64,000 nucleotides of DNA from assembly GCF_041361345.1 (NCBI RefSeq), contig NZ_JBGKAD010000001.1:1364001-1428000 (forward strand), read 5' to 3'. Of this stretch, positions 1 to 8,157 are shown in pieces. The notes under the pieces are model-generated. The model was given only the letters and a program-made list of their open reading frames with translations, made no database searches and was not told the origin of the DNA. Both the position numbers and the translations under genes were made by a program. This DNA is from Halobaculum sp. MBLA0147 (lineage in GTDB: Archaea > Halobacteriota > Halobacteria > Halobacteriales > Haloferacaceae). Every line of letters starts with the position of its first letter. The stretch's first letter is position 1.

Positions 1-2
1 AC

Positions 3-767
3 GCCGTCGGCGACCTCCGCGCGGTGAAGACGGACGAGGAGGTCGAGTGGATCCGCGAGGCACAGGCGGCCAACGAGACCGCGATGGCCGCCGCCGAGGA
101 GCTCCTCCGGGCGGCGACCGTCGAGGACGGGACGCTGTACCACGACGGCGAGCCGCTGACGAGCGAGCGCGTCCGCCGGGAGATCGAGGTGACGCTGTTG
201 CGCCACGGCTGTGCGCTCGACGAGACGATCGTCGCCTGTGGGGCGGACGCCGCCGACCCACACGAGCGGGGGAGCGGTCCGCTGACGGCCGACGACACGA
301 TCGTCGTCGACATCTTCCCGCGAGACAAGGAGACGCGGTACCACGGGGACATGACGCGGACGTTCGTGGTCGGCGAACCCAGCGACGAGGTGCGGCGACG
401 GTACGAGTTGACCCACGAGGCGATGGAGGCGGCACTGGACGCCGTCGCGGCCGGGGTCACCGGGAGCGAGGTCCACGGCGCCGCGTGTGACGTGTACGAG
501 GACGCGGGGTACACGACGTTCCGGACGGACCCGAGCACGGAGACGGGGTTCATCCACTCCACCGGTCACGGGCTCGGCCTGGAGGTCCACGAGGCCCCGA
601 GCGTGAGTCCGCGCGGCGAGGAGTTGGAGGCGGGCAACGTGATCACCATCGAGCCGGGGCTGTACGATCCCGCCGTCGGCGGCGTGCGGATCGAGGACAC
701 CGTCGTGGTCACCGAGGACGGCTACCGGAACCTCACCGACTACCCGATCGAACTCGTCGTCGACTGA
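3..767 (+). CDS. M24 family Xaa-Pro aminopeptidase/dipeptidase, 5' truncated by window edge
   Basis: A creatinase-fold metallopeptidase that removes residues next to proline during cytosolic peptide turnover. The frame is open to the window edge and the visible start (AVGDLRAVKTDEEVE) is the usual linker before the catalytic domain, so the N-terminal domain lies upstream. The GTG at 24 is probably internal. Counting from 24, the five metal ligands of the family are present: D96 (VVD), D109 (HGD), H182 (GHG), E210 (IEPG) and E224 (RIED). The frame stops at 767 and is followed by two hairpins before the convergent HD gene. Exact substrate is not readable; PepQ-like is the best guess. Confidence 0.88.
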   Translation, partial: AVGDLRAVKTDEEVEWIREAQAANETAMAAAEELLRAATVEDGTLYHDGEPLTSERVRREIEVTLLRHGCALDETIVACGADAADPHERGSGPLTADDTIVVDIFPRDKETRYHGDMTRTFVVGEPSDEVRRRYELTHEAMEAALDAVAAGVTGSEVHGAACDVYEDAGYTTFRTDPSTETGFIHSTGHGLGLEVHEAPSVSPRGEELEAGNVITIEPGLYDPAVGGVRIEDTVVVTEDGYRNLTDYPIELVVD

Positions 768-898
768 CGGAGCGGCGACCCCCCGTCGGCCGCTCCGCCG
801 CCGACTGACGTACCGGCAACCTCTGCGCCGGTCGATCCACTCGCGACTGACGGAGCGGCGACGTCTCTCGTCGGCCGATCGGCCGCTCTCTCGACGAC
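761..898. repeat. Two related hairpins between convergent genes, starting from a 19-bp direct repeat
   Basis: The 19-mer CGACTGACGGAGCGGCGAC occurs at 761-779, spanning the peptidase stop codon, and again at 844-862. Each copy is followed by a complementary arm (GTCGGCCGCTC or a longer form), giving a GC-rich stem with GAGCGGC/GCCGCTC arms. The position between convergent stops at 767 and 899 suggests a terminator or a duplicated 3' end. No poly-T tract follows. Confidence 0.5.
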
Positions 899-2128
899 TC
901 ACTCCGCACCGAACTCGTCGAGCGTCTGGTGGACGCTCTCGCGGATCTCGGAGACCGGCGCCGAGTCGGCCTCCAAGCCGAGTTCCTCGACCGCGGCGGC
1001 GCCGACGCGGTCCGTCGCGTCGGCGTGCGTGTACACCCCGAGTCGCCACCGGCGGCGCTGTGCCACTCGCAGCGCGGAGACGAGTGGCGACTCGTCCTCC
1101 AGGCGTCGCACCTCGTCGTTGACCACGACCTCCGAGGAGGACTCCCGCATCGTGGGTTCGGCCTCCACGTCGACGATCACCTCGCTGGCGTCGAGCCCGG
1201 CGCGGTCCGCGACGGCGCGCTCTGCGGCCCGCTCCTGGTCGTGATCGAACTCGCGGACGCGCGCCGGCACGTCGTCGTACTCCGCCCACACTGCCCGCTT
1301 GTAGAGGTCCCGCTCGTCGTACCGGCGCGCGAACTCGCTGGTCGCCTCCGTCGCCCGCAGCGCGGCCAGCAGGTCGTAGTCGTCCCATCGCCGCACCTCG
1401 TGGGCGGTGTGGTCCGTCTCGTCCAACAGCCGTTCCGTCGCGCGCCGCAACATCGCCTTGCTGATCCGGGCAGTGTGTTGGGTGTAGACGGTCGGGTTCA
1501 TCAGCGCCCGCGCCAACAGCAGCGACTCGGCGGTCTGGACGTTCCCCTCCGCGAGCACCAACTCCCCGTCCGCGAAGGTCAACTCCCGGATCAGTCGCTC
1601 GTGGTCGATCGTGCCGTACGGCACGCCAGTGTGGTGGGCGTCGCGCACGAGGTAGTCCATCCGGTCGACGTCCAACTCCCCGGAGACCAACTGGCCGTAC
1701 CGCCCCTCGCCGGCGATCAACCCGGCGACGCGGTCCGGTTCCAAGTCGTGGTCGCGCAACACCTCGCCGACGGTGGCGTCCGTGAGCAACTCGCCCACGT
1801 CGTCGTGGTAGAGGCCGGTCCGGCGGTGGAGGAGCGCCTCGACGTTGTGACTGAACGGGGCGTGACCCACGTCGTGCAGCAGCGCGGCCGCCCGGACGCG
1901 CTCGGCCTCCGTGCCGGCGACGCCCAGCGAGTCGAGCGCGCGGTCCGCGAGGTGGTAGACACCCAGCGAGTGTTCGAACCGCGTGTGGTTCGCGGAGGGG
2001 TAGACGAGTCTGACGGTGCCGAGCTGTGAGATCCGACGGAGCCGCTGGACCGCCGGCGTGTCCAGCAGGTCGGCGGCGACGCCGTCGACCTCGATGTGGT
2101 CGTGGACGCTGTCCTTGATCGTGGGCAC
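899..2128 (-). CDS. HD-domain phosphohydrolase (dGTPase-like)
   Basis: A 409-residue member of the HD superfamily related to dNTP triphosphohydrolases (YdhJ/SAMHD1-like); it probably hydrolyses phosphate esters of nucleotides in the cytosol. The metal-binding set is visible: H53 in TRFEHSLGVYHLA, H85-D86 in LLHDVGHAPFSH, and the downstream ELDVDRMDYLVRDAHHTG motif. I chose the GTG at 2128 (MPTIKDSVHDHIEVDG) over the 48-residue longer frame because family similarity begins there and a TTTTGTA box lies about 24 bases upstream on the minus strand. It converges with the M24 peptidase. The substrate is not deducible from sequence. Confidence 0.85.
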   Translation of the reverse strand: MPTIKDSVHDHIEVDGVAADLLDTPAVQRLRRISQLGTVRLVYPSANHTRFEHSLGVYHLADRALDSLGVAGTEAERVRAAALLHDVGHAPFSHNVEALLHRRTGLYHDDVGELLTDATVGEVLRDHDLEPDRVAGLIAGEGRYGQLVSGELDVDRMDYLVRDAHHTGVPYGTIDHERLIRELTFADGELVLAEGNVQTAESLLLARALMNPTVYTQHTARISKAMLRRATERLLDETDHTAHEVRRWDDYDLLAALRATEATSEFARRYDERDLYKRAVWAEYDDVPARVREFDHDQERAAERAVADRAGLDASEVIVDVEAEPTMRESSSEVVVNDEVRRLEDESPLVSALRVAQRRRWRLGVYTHADATDRVGAAAVEELGLEADSAPVSEIRESVHQTLDEFGAE

Positions 2129-2322
2129 ACACTCCGGTTCGGCGGCTTCGTACAAAAGGCTCGTGAGAGGACGGTGGTCCGGTCCCCGTCCCCGTGGAGT
2201 GTGTCTCACCGTTTCACCGTCCACCTGCTGCCGGACGGAATCGAGCGCGTCACCTGCCGGCAGACGGCACACGCTCGCCCCGCGTCGTCACGCTTAACCT
2301 CGGCGCAACCGTCGGTCGGGGC

Positions 2323-2730
2323 ATGTTCGGTGGCGGCGGCATGAACCCGCGGAAGATGGAACAGATGATGAAGCAGATGGGGATCGACATGGAGGAGCTC
2401 GACGCCGAGTCGGTCGTCATCGTCACCGAGGACGAGGAACTCGTCTTCGACGCCCCGCAGGTGACGAAGATGGACGCCCAAGGGCAGGAGACGTACCAGA
2501 TCGTCGGCTCGCCGGACACCCACCAGGTGGCCGGCGGCGACGACGAGGCGCTGGAGTCGGGTGACGAGAGTGACACCGACGCGGCCGACGGGGAGGAGGC
2601 GGCCGACGCCATCCCCGAAGAGGACGTGGAACTGGTCGCACAGCGGGCGGGCGTCCCGCCGTCGGAGGCACGCGAGACGCTGGCGGCCGTCGACGGCGAC
2701 CTCGCCGCCGCCATCTCCGAGTTGGAGTGA
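2323..2730 (+). CDS. nac: Nascent polypeptide-associated complex protein (archaeal NAC alpha)
   Basis: A 135-residue ribosome-associated chaperone subunit that binds nascent chains at the tunnel exit. The order is typical: a basic Met-rich start ([20 protein letters not shown]), a NAC beta-barrel domain at about 20-65, an acidic linker rich in Asp, Glu and Ser, and a C-terminal UBA domain (about 95-135, [22 protein letters not shown]). The ATG at 2323 is used; the open frame extends upstream to 2194 but that part is not NAC-like. The stop overlaps the next gene by four bases (GTGA), so it is co-transcribed with TrmI, a common haloarchaeal pairing. Confidence 0.93.
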   Translation: MFGGGGMNPRKMEQMMKQMGIDMEELDAESVVIVTEDEELVFDAPQVTKMDAQGQETYQIVGSPDTHQVAGGDDEALESGDESDTDAADGEEAADAIPEEDVELVAQRAGVPPSEARETLAAVDGDLAAAISELE

Positions 2731-3494
2731 CCCGACGGACCCTCCTGTTGGTCCACGACGACCCCGACTCCGACCGCGAGTACCTCCGCGAGCGCGGGGC
2801 CGAACTCCAGACGGACCTGGGCGTGCTCACCGTCCCCGAGGACGCCGAACCCGGCGACACCCTGGAGACGCACCTCGGGGAGGCGTTCCACGTCCGCCGG
2901 CTCCGTGGGCCGGACCTGTTCGATCACTTCGAGCGGACGGGTGCGCCGATGCTCCCTCGTGACGTGGGACTGATCGTCGGCGAGACCGGCGCGCAGGCGG
3001 GTGACACCGTGTTGGACGCCGGCACCGGTACCGGCGTATTGGCCGCGTACCTCGCCCGGCTCGGTGCCGAGGTCGTCACCTACGAAGTCGACCCGGAGTT
3101 CGCCGAGGTGGCTCGCGAGAACGTGCGCCTGGGTGGGGTCGCGGACGCGGTCGAGGTCAGGACGGGCGACGTGACCGACGAACTGTCGACGCTCGTCGAC
3201 CGGGAGCCCGGGTTCGACCTGCTGACGTTGGACACCGCGGACGCGCCGGCCGTGGTCGAACGTGCGCCGGACCTGCTGCGGCGCGGCGGCTTCTGTGCGG
3301 TGTACTCGCCGTTCGTCGAGGACGCTCGCGAGGTCGCACTCGCGGCCCGCGAGGCCGGCCTCGCCGGGGTCGAGACCGTCGAGACGATCCAGCGCGAACT
3401 CGACGTGGGCGAGCGTGGCACACGCCCCGACACCGCCGGCGTCGGCCACTCGGGGTACCTCACCTTCGGTCGTGCCGTCGAGGACGGGCACTGA
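2727..3494 (+). CDS. trmI: tRNA (adenine-N1)-methyltransferase, TrmI family
   Basis: A 255-residue SAM-dependent Rossmann methyltransferase expected to make m1A57/58 in the tRNA T-loop. An N-terminal beta domain (about 1-70) precedes a [17 protein letters not shown] segment, the SAM-binding motif [18 protein letters not shown] (about 96-113), and an acidic ribose-binding position in [20 protein letters not shown]. The C-terminus has the [10 protein letters not shown] signature of archaeal TrmI. The GTG start overlaps the NAC stop by four bases, indicating translational coupling. Assignment is from motifs and neighbourhood. Confidence 0.88.
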   Translation: MTRRTLLLVHDDPDSDREYLRERGAELQTDLGVLTVPEDAEPGDTLETHLGEAFHVRRLRGPDLFDHFERTGAPMLPRDVGLIVGETGAQAGDTVLDAGTGTGVLAAYLARLGAEVVTYEVDPEFAEVARENVRLGGVADAVEVRTGDVTDELSTLVDREPGFDLLTLDTADAPAVVERAPDLLRRGGFCAVYSPFVEDAREVALAAREAGLAGVETVETIQRELDVGERGTRPDTAGVGHSGYLTFGRAVEDGH

Positions 3495-3620
3495 CGGGCG
3501 CCCGCGACCGGCGACTGCGAACGCTACTCGGACGACGGCTCTCCGTCTGCCGACCCCGACCTGTCTCCCAGATCCCTCACTCCCACACGGTGCGTGTGAA
3601 TGTCTCACTAAATTCAGACT

Positions 3621-3651
3621 AGTTGTCGGCACCCAATTTCAAGTTGTCGGC
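3621..3651 (+). promoter_or_regulatory. Direct repeat AGTTGTCGGC flanking the putative TATA box of the TbsP-like gene
   Basis: AGTTGTCGGC occurs exactly at 3621-3630 and 3642-3651, 21 bases apart (two helical turns), on either side of the AT-rich CAATTTCAAG. That AT-rich core lies about 27 bases before the ATG at 3668, so it is the likely TATA element. A repeated site of this geometry around a promoter suits a dimeric regulator, possibly the product of the downstream gene. Confidence 0.5.
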
Positions 3652-3667
3652 GTGTGGACCTTCGCAC

Positions 3668-4735
3668 ATGGGTCCCCGAGCACACACGGCGACGTGTCTC
3701 GCAGACAGGTCGACCGCCTCCGACAGTCCCACACTGTGTGTCGCACCGCCGACGAACGTCACCGAGTCACTGGTGACTGCTCTCCACCGCACCGAACTCG
3801 CCGCACCGACGGATCCGGGGCCAGATCTCCTCGGCAGGGACGCTCCCGGCGTGGCCGAGTGTGTCGAGGACACCGGTCTCGGCGGAGGTGTCACACGCGG
3901 TACCGACCACCGTTCCGACGGGCCGACTGGAGACGACGGCACCGACGTGCCCGAGGGAGTCGTCGACACGGCCGAGACGGGCGAGGGCACGACCGACGCA
4001 GGCGAGGGCACGACCGACGCAGGCGAGGACACGACCGACGCGGGCGAGGACGCGTCCGTCCAGCTCCTCCTCACGCCGGCCGAGCGCGAGGAGTTGTTCG
4101 CGACGTTCCGCCGGAGTGGACTCGTCGCGGATCTCCGTCGTGCAGGTGTGCTCGCGATCCGAGAGTGTTCCAGCGTCGACGGTCGACTCACCGTCGTCGG
4201 CGACCGGACACACGCACACCTCTGCGTCGGCGACAGGGTCGAGACACTGACCGCCACGTCGTCGTCGCTGGCCGACGGCCTCCGCGAGCGGTACGGACGC
4301 GTGTGGGCGACGGCGACGAGTGTCGCGGCCCCGCTCCCCCCGTTGTCGACGTTCGTCTCGACGTTCGCCGACGCGTTCCCGGGTGCCGCACGGACGCTGC
4401 TGGCGGTGGTCGACGCCGAGACACTGCGCCGCGACGAACCGTTCGACCCGATCACGACGGTGTTGGTCGTCGCGGCCCGCCACGAACTCCAGACGCTGCG
4501 CGTCAGCGAGTGGGCAGAGTCCGTCGACCTCGCCAGCCGGACGGAGATCTCGCGGTGTACCACCCGTCTCGTCGACCGTGGCGTGATCGAGACGAATCGT
4601 GTCCCACACGGGATCGGCCGTCCGCGACAGGTACTCGTCCCGACCGACGGCGCACTCCGCTCGTGTCCACCCGAAGAAATTCTCACCGTCGCCCGCGAGC
4701 GGTACGCGAGCGGGCCCGTCCCGGCGGTCGAGTGA
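3668..4735 (+). CDS. TbsP/DUF5821-like transcriptional regulator
   Basis: A 355-residue predicted DNA-binding protein. The last 110 residues resemble the winged-helix half of haloarchaeal TbsP (DUF5821), a regulator of glycolytic/gluconeogenic genes: VLVVAARHELQTLRVSEWAES, then SRTEISRCTTRLVDRGVIET and the wing GIGRPRQVLV. The middle (about 130-240) matches the family's effector-like part. The N-terminus carries an unusual acidic low-complexity stretch encoded by a 21-base tandem repeat (3980-4054; TTDAGEG/D units). I prefer ATG 3668, with a TATA-like box 27 bases upstream, over the first in-frame start at 3623. It appears monocistronic. The target genes are unknown. Confidence 0.65.
   Translation: MGPRAHTATCLADRSTASDSPTLCVAPPTNVTESLVTALHRTELAAPTDPGPDLLGRDAPGVAECVEDTGLGGGVTRGTDHRSDGPTGDDGTDVPEGVVDTAETGEGTTDAGEGTTDAGEDTTDAGEDASVQLLLTPAEREELFATFRRSGLVADLRRAGVLAIRECSSVDGRLTVVGDRTHAHLCVGDRVETLTATSSSLADGLRERYGRVWATATSVAAPLPPLSTFVSTFADAFPGAARTLLAVVDAETLRRDEPFDPITTVLVVAARHELQTLRVSEWAESVDLASRTEISRCTTRLVDRGVIETNRVPHGIGRPRQVLVPTDGALRSCPPEEILTVARERYASGPVPAVE
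3980..4054 (+). repeat. 21-bp tandem repeat inside the TbsP-like gene
   Basis: Three consecutive units beginning GGCGAGGGCACGACCGACGC at 3980, 4001 and 4022, and a partial fourth at 4043, with few substitutions. The period is a multiple of three, so the frame is kept and an acidic GEGTTDA-type linker is encoded. Confidence 0.85.
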
Positions 4736-4826
4736 CCACGTCTCGGGAGACGAGCGAGCCAGTCTCGGGAGACGGACGGAGTCGTCGCAGCGGGCGAGCG
4801 AGCGAGTGCTCACGAGCGGCGCGGAG

Positions 4827-5411
4827 TCACTCGACGGCCGCGACGAGTTCGGCGAGTTCCTCGTCGAAGTCCTCGGGCGCCAGCGCCGCGTCGACGGCAC
4901 CTCGTGTCTCGACGTCGCGGCCGTCGCGGACGGCGGTCGGGTACGCCCCCCCAGCCAGCAGGTAGGCGTCGTCCGCCGGTCGGACGGCGACGCGGGCGGT
5001 CGTCCGGACGGAGACCGGACCGGGGTCGTACACCGCCTCGTAGCGGGCGACACGGGCCTCGGTCCCCGCAACGGTACGACGTTCGGTGCCGCGTTCGCGA
5101 ACGTCGGTCAGCCCGCGACTCGCGAGGCGGTCGGCGAAGCCCGCGTGAGCGCGGTCGGCGACGACGCGGGTGAGTGGTCGCGACGGCGACGTGCGGGGGC
5201 GGAGCGCGAGGCGGGCGGCGACGAAGAACCGCCAGCGGCCGTCGACGCCGGCGGTCTCGCGGAGGCGCTCGGTGAGCGCGGCGTCGTCGTACACGACAGT
5301 GTGGGCGTGGACCGACACCACGCGGGCGTCGAACGGGCGCTCGACGCTCGTCTCCGTCTCGCGCCAGCCGTCGAGCAGCGCCGCCGGGAGTCGCGGGCGT
5401 TCGACCTCCAT
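4827..5411 (-). CDS. Conserved haloarchaeal hypothetical protein
   Basis: A 194-residue soluble protein without a motif I recognise. It begins MEVERPRLPAALLDGWRETETSVERPFDARVVS and alternates predicted strands and helices, rich in Arg and Val, with no membrane segment or cysteine pair. Coding character is convincing (GC-rich third positions, acidic C-terminus EDFDEELAELVAAVE). I use ATG 5411 instead of the 52-residue longer frame: the extra residues are Arg/Pro-rich junk and a TTCAAC box lies about 27 bases upstream of 5411. It is divergent from the MOSC gene, with about 150 bases between the starts. No function is proposed. Confidence 0.7.
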   Translation of the reverse strand: MEVERPRLPAALLDGWRETETSVERPFDARVVSVHAHTVVYDDAALTERLRETAGVDGRWRFFVAARLALRPRTSPSRPLTRVVADRAHAGFADRLASRGLTDVRERGTERRTVAGTEARVARYEAVYDPGPVSVRTTARVAVRPADDAYLLAGGAYPTAVRDGRDVETRGAVDAALAPEDFDEELAELVAAVE

Positions 5412-5560
5412 CGTCCGCCCGTCTCGCGCGACGGTGTTGAATCCCCGGTCCGGTCGGGGGTCCCGACGCGACGCTCGCCTCCGTGTCCCGCTCGCGGAGC
5501 TACGAGGCGGGGCGCGTGGCGTCCGGCCCGCTTTTTGCCCACCGGCGTCGAAGCGTGTCC

Positions 5561-6634
5561 GTGACACGAGCAGACGACGGCGACGCGGGTGCCGCGCCGA
5601 CGGCGGAACTCGACACGATCAGGGTGTACCCCGTGAAGTCGCTCGACGGCGTCGCGGTCGACGCGGCACGGATCGGCCCCGACGGCGGGCTGGTGCCCGA
5701 CCGCACCGTCGCACTCGTCGACGCCGACGGCGACTACGTCAACGGGAAACGCGAGCCCGCACTCCACCGGATCGTGGCCGACTACGACACGGCCGCCGGG
5801 ACTGTGACACTCTCTGTCGGGGAGCGAGCCGACGCCACCGGAGATCCGGACGCCAGCGCCGACCCGGACGCCACCGGAGATCCGGACGCCACCGGCGGCT
5901 CGGACGCCAGCGCCGAGGAGTCGGGGTCGGCCGCCGGGACGGTCCCGGAGCCGGCGACGTTCGCGGTGCCGGGGTTCGACGACGGCTCGGGCGACGCGAC
6001 TACTCCGGCGGACGCGACTACTCCGGCGGACGCGACCACTCCGGCGGACGCGTCGACGGCCGACGACACGACCGTCGACGGCGGGCCGGACGAACTCGCC
6101 GCGTGGGTCGGCGAGTACCTCGGCTACACGGTCGAGGCGGCGGTCACGGAGCCGAGCTACCCGGACGACACGACTGCAAGCGGGCCGACGGTCGTCTCGC
6201 GAGCCACCCTCGCGACCGTCGCGGCGTGGTTCGACCTGACGCCCGGCGAGGTGTTACGCCGGTTCCGCGCGAACCTCGTCGTCGCGAGCGGGGGCGACGA
6301 GCCACTCCCCGCGTTCTGGGAGGATCGACTGTACGACGACCGCTCGACGTTCGTCTCGGTCGCCGTCGGCGACACGACGCTGTACGGCGAGGGGCCGTGT
6401 CGGCGCTGTGTGGTGCCGACACGCGACCCGGACACCGGCGCCGAGACACCCGAGTTTCGAGAGCGGTTCGTCGAGCGCCGTCGCGAGACCCTCCCCGCGT
6501 GGAGCGAGGGGCCGCGGTTCGACGGCGCGTTCCGCCTGGCGCTCAACACCGTCGTCCCGGCGGAGACGACGGGCGACCGACTGGCGGTCGGCGACCGCGT
6601 CGCGGTGACCGGGACGGTGCCGGCCGAAGAGTGA
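5561..6634 (+). CDS. MOSC domain protein (YcbX/mARC-like)
   Basis: A 357-residue cytosolic protein with the N-terminal MOSC beta-barrel start (ELDTIRVYPVKSLDGVAVDAARIGPDGGLVPDRTVALVDADG) and a C-terminal MOSC domain with the conserved cysteine in GEGPCRRCVVPTRDPDTG, the likely molybdenum-cofactor sulfur ligand. Such proteins bind Moco and can reduce N-hydroxylated compounds or deliver sulfur. Between the two lies a Thr/Asp/Ala-rich insert of about 90 residues encoded by short tandem repeats (5830-6053), not part of the normal fold. GTG 5561 (or 5555) is chosen because the TTTTTG element at 5532 sits about 27 bases upstream. Partner electron carriers are not adjacent. Confidence 0.82.
   Translation: MTRADDGDAGAAPTAELDTIRVYPVKSLDGVAVDAARIGPDGGLVPDRTVALVDADGDYVNGKREPALHRIVADYDTAAGTVTLSVGERADATGDPDASADPDATGDPDATGGSDASAEESGSAAGTVPEPATFAVPGFDDGSGDATTPADATTPADATTPADASTADDTTVDGGPDELAAWVGEYLGYTVEAAVTEPSYPDDTTASGPTVVSRATLATVAAWFDLTPGEVLRRFRANLVVASGGDEPLPAFWEDRLYDDRSTFVSVAVGDTTLYGEGPCRRCVVPTRDPDTGAETPEFRERFVERRRETLPAWSEGPRFDGAFRLALNTVVPAETTGDRLAVGDRVAVTGTVPAEE
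5830..6053 (+). repeat. In-frame short tandem repeats within the MOSC gene
   Basis: Two repeat arrays: diverged units around GACGCCACCGGAGATCCG at about 5830-5916, and three near-identical 18-base units (GACGCGACTACTCCGGCG) at 5993, 6011 and 6029. All periods are multiples of three, encoding TGDPDA and ATTPAD peptide repeats. Confidence 0.85.
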
Positions 6635-6685
6635 GGCGTGGGTCCGGGACGAAACGCCGTCCTCCAGTCGGTCTCGTGCCCAGCC

Positions 6686-6943
6686 TCAGCCCTCGTCGTA
6701 CTCTTCGGGCGTGTACGTCGTGATCTCGAGGGCGTGGACCTCCGTCGTCATCGCGTCGCCGACGGCGTCGTACACCATCTGGTGGCGGTCGACGATGCTC
6801 TCGCCCGCGAACGCCGGCGAGACGACGACCGCCGCGTAGTGGGCGTCCTCCGTCTCGTCGTCGTGCACTCGTGGGTTCGTCACCTCCGCGCTCGCGTCCT
6901 CGATCCCCGCCTCGATCGCCTCGGCCACGTCTGTCGCGTCCAT
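6686..6943 (-). CDS. BolA family protein
   Basis: An 85-residue BolA/IbaG-type protein, a class linked to iron-sulfur trafficking with monothiol glutaredoxins and to stress morphology in other organisms. The class II KH-like fold is evident: DVAEAIEAGIEDASAEV, the central HYAAVVVSPAFAGESIVDRHQMVYDAVGD with the conserved F-x-G-x5-RHQ region, and the end LEITTYTPEEY. The ATG at 6943 gives normal family length; the 14 residues upstream are not BolA-like. A TTTTGC element lies about 25 bases upstream on the minus strand. It converges with the MOSC gene. Confidence 0.92.
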   Translation of the reverse strand: MDATDVAEAIEAGIEDASAEVTNPRVHDDETEDAHYAAVVVSPAFAGESIVDRHQMVYDAVGDAMTTEVHALEITTYTPEEYDEG

Positions 6944-7048
6944 ACCCGCCGTCGGTGGGCGACGGGCAAAAGCCGGTCGGCACACGACGAGCGACCCACG
7001 ACCTCCACACCGTCAGTGTCACACGGGAGCGGCTACACGTCTCGGACC

Positions 7049-7609
7049 GTGTCGGACAGAGAAAGGGGCCCGTGTGCGTCGAATGGCGAGACGAGTCCGA
7101 ACGACACCGACGAGGCCGCGCGCGTCGCGGCGCGGCTGCGTGACCACCACGCCGAGTCGATCGCACGCGTCTGGGACGCGGCCGACGCCGTCGCCGAGGC
7201 GTGGGACGGCGACGCGACCCCAGATCGGGAGGCCGTCGTGGCGCCGCTGGAACGGCGCCTCCGGGCGGACGGCACGCTCGCCGCGCTGCTCGAACTGTTC
7301 CCGACCGCGACGGACGAACTGGGGACGAGTCTCGCCGCCGACCCCGTCCCCGCTCCGCCGTACCTCGTCGTCACCGCGACAGGACCGATACTCCGTGCGA
7401 CACTCCCCGACCGCGACGGACGGCTCGTCGTCGAACTCCGTGCGTTCCGCGTCGTGCGCGGGGGCGACGACACCGACACCGCCGGCGGCTCCGGCGACAC
7501 ACCGAGCGACGCCGACGCCACCGGCGGTACCGACGACCCACCGACCGACGGGCCCTCCTACCGGCGTGTCGACGACGACGGCGGTCGGATCGTCGTCTCA
7601 CTCCGGTGA
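7049..7609 (+). CDS. Conserved haloarchaeal protein of unknown function
   Basis: A 186-residue soluble protein, acidic at its C-terminus. The N-terminal half is helical (EAARVAARLRDHHAESIARVWDAADAVAEAW) and the middle has a motif I associate with a conserved haloarchaeal DUF (DPVPAPPYLVVTATGPILRATLPDRDGRLVVELRAFRV). A Thr/Asp/Gly-rich stretch at about 145-170 interrupts before a terminal strand (GRIVVSLR). The GTG at 7049 is preferred because the upstream frame reads through the BolA promoter region. No catalytic motif is seen, and there is no operon partner. Confidence 0.6.
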   Translation: MSDRERGPCASNGETSPNDTDEAARVAARLRDHHAESIARVWDAADAVAEAWDGDATPDREAVVAPLERRLRADGTLAALLELFPTATDELGTSLAADPVPAPPYLVVTATGPILRATLPDRDGRLVVELRAFRVVRGGDDTDTAGGSGDTPSDADATGGTDDPPTDGPSYRRVDDDGGRIVVSLR

Positions 7610-7716
7610 CCGTCGCCTCCGGCCAGCGTCCACTGTCGTGTCCAACACCCACACAATCAGCTCCACCTAGTTTTCAAAAATACTTTCAACCGGAGTAGTG
7701 TTGTCGTGTACGAACC

Positions 7717-8100
7717 ATGGCGACCAGTTTCACAGACGTACCAGTCGAGTACGAAGACCACGGTGCGTTCGTGGTGTGGGATCTCTGCGAGTGGGACGGA
7801 GACGTGGAGACGATGGAGGCGATCAACGAGGCGTGGATGGAGGTCCACGACCCACCGGAGAAGGTCGGGACGATCAGCGTGTTCCCCGAGGACGTGATCG
7901 TCGACGGAGAGCTCCAGTCGTTCATCGCGGACGGGTGGAACGAGGCGGGCGAGGCCGTCGGACTCGAACACCTCGCCATCGTCGGGGAGAGTCTGGCCGG
8001 GATCGCAGTCAAGAGTCAGATCGAGATGCCCGACATCGACGTCGACGTGTTCGGCGAGGTCGACGACGCCGTCGCGTGGCTCGAGGATCTCACGAACTGA
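7717..8100 (+). CDS. Small STAS/SpoIIAA-like protein, hypothetical
   Basis: A 127-residue acidic protein (MATSFTDVPVEYEDHGAFVVWDLCEWDGDVETMEAINEAW). The alternation of strands and helices and the end FGEVDDAVAWLEDL resemble SpoIIAA-like (STAS/SEC14) proteins such as those encoded next to many archaeal genes; this is a weak match by eye. It has its own promoter: an A/T-rich TTTTCAAAAATACTTTC element at 7673-7689 upstream of the ATG at 7717. It is a single gene before the helicase gene, which starts 57 bases after its stop. Confidence 0.6.
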   Translation: MATSFTDVPVEYEDHGAFVVWDLCEWDGDVETMEAINEAWMEVHDPPEKVGTISVFPEDVIVDGELQSFIADGWNEAGEAVGLEHLAIVGESLAGIAVKSQIEMPDIDVDVFGEVDDAVAWLEDLTN

Positions 8101-8157
8101 CACCCTGCCGACACGGAGGTTCAAGACCGATCGGGCGACCACCGACGGATTGAATCC

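Noticed and set aside
929-2029. Long plus-strand frame opposite the HD hydrolase
   Set aside because: High GC makes long antisense frames common; it shows Arg/Val/His-rich composition and no family, whereas the minus-strand frame has all HD motifs.
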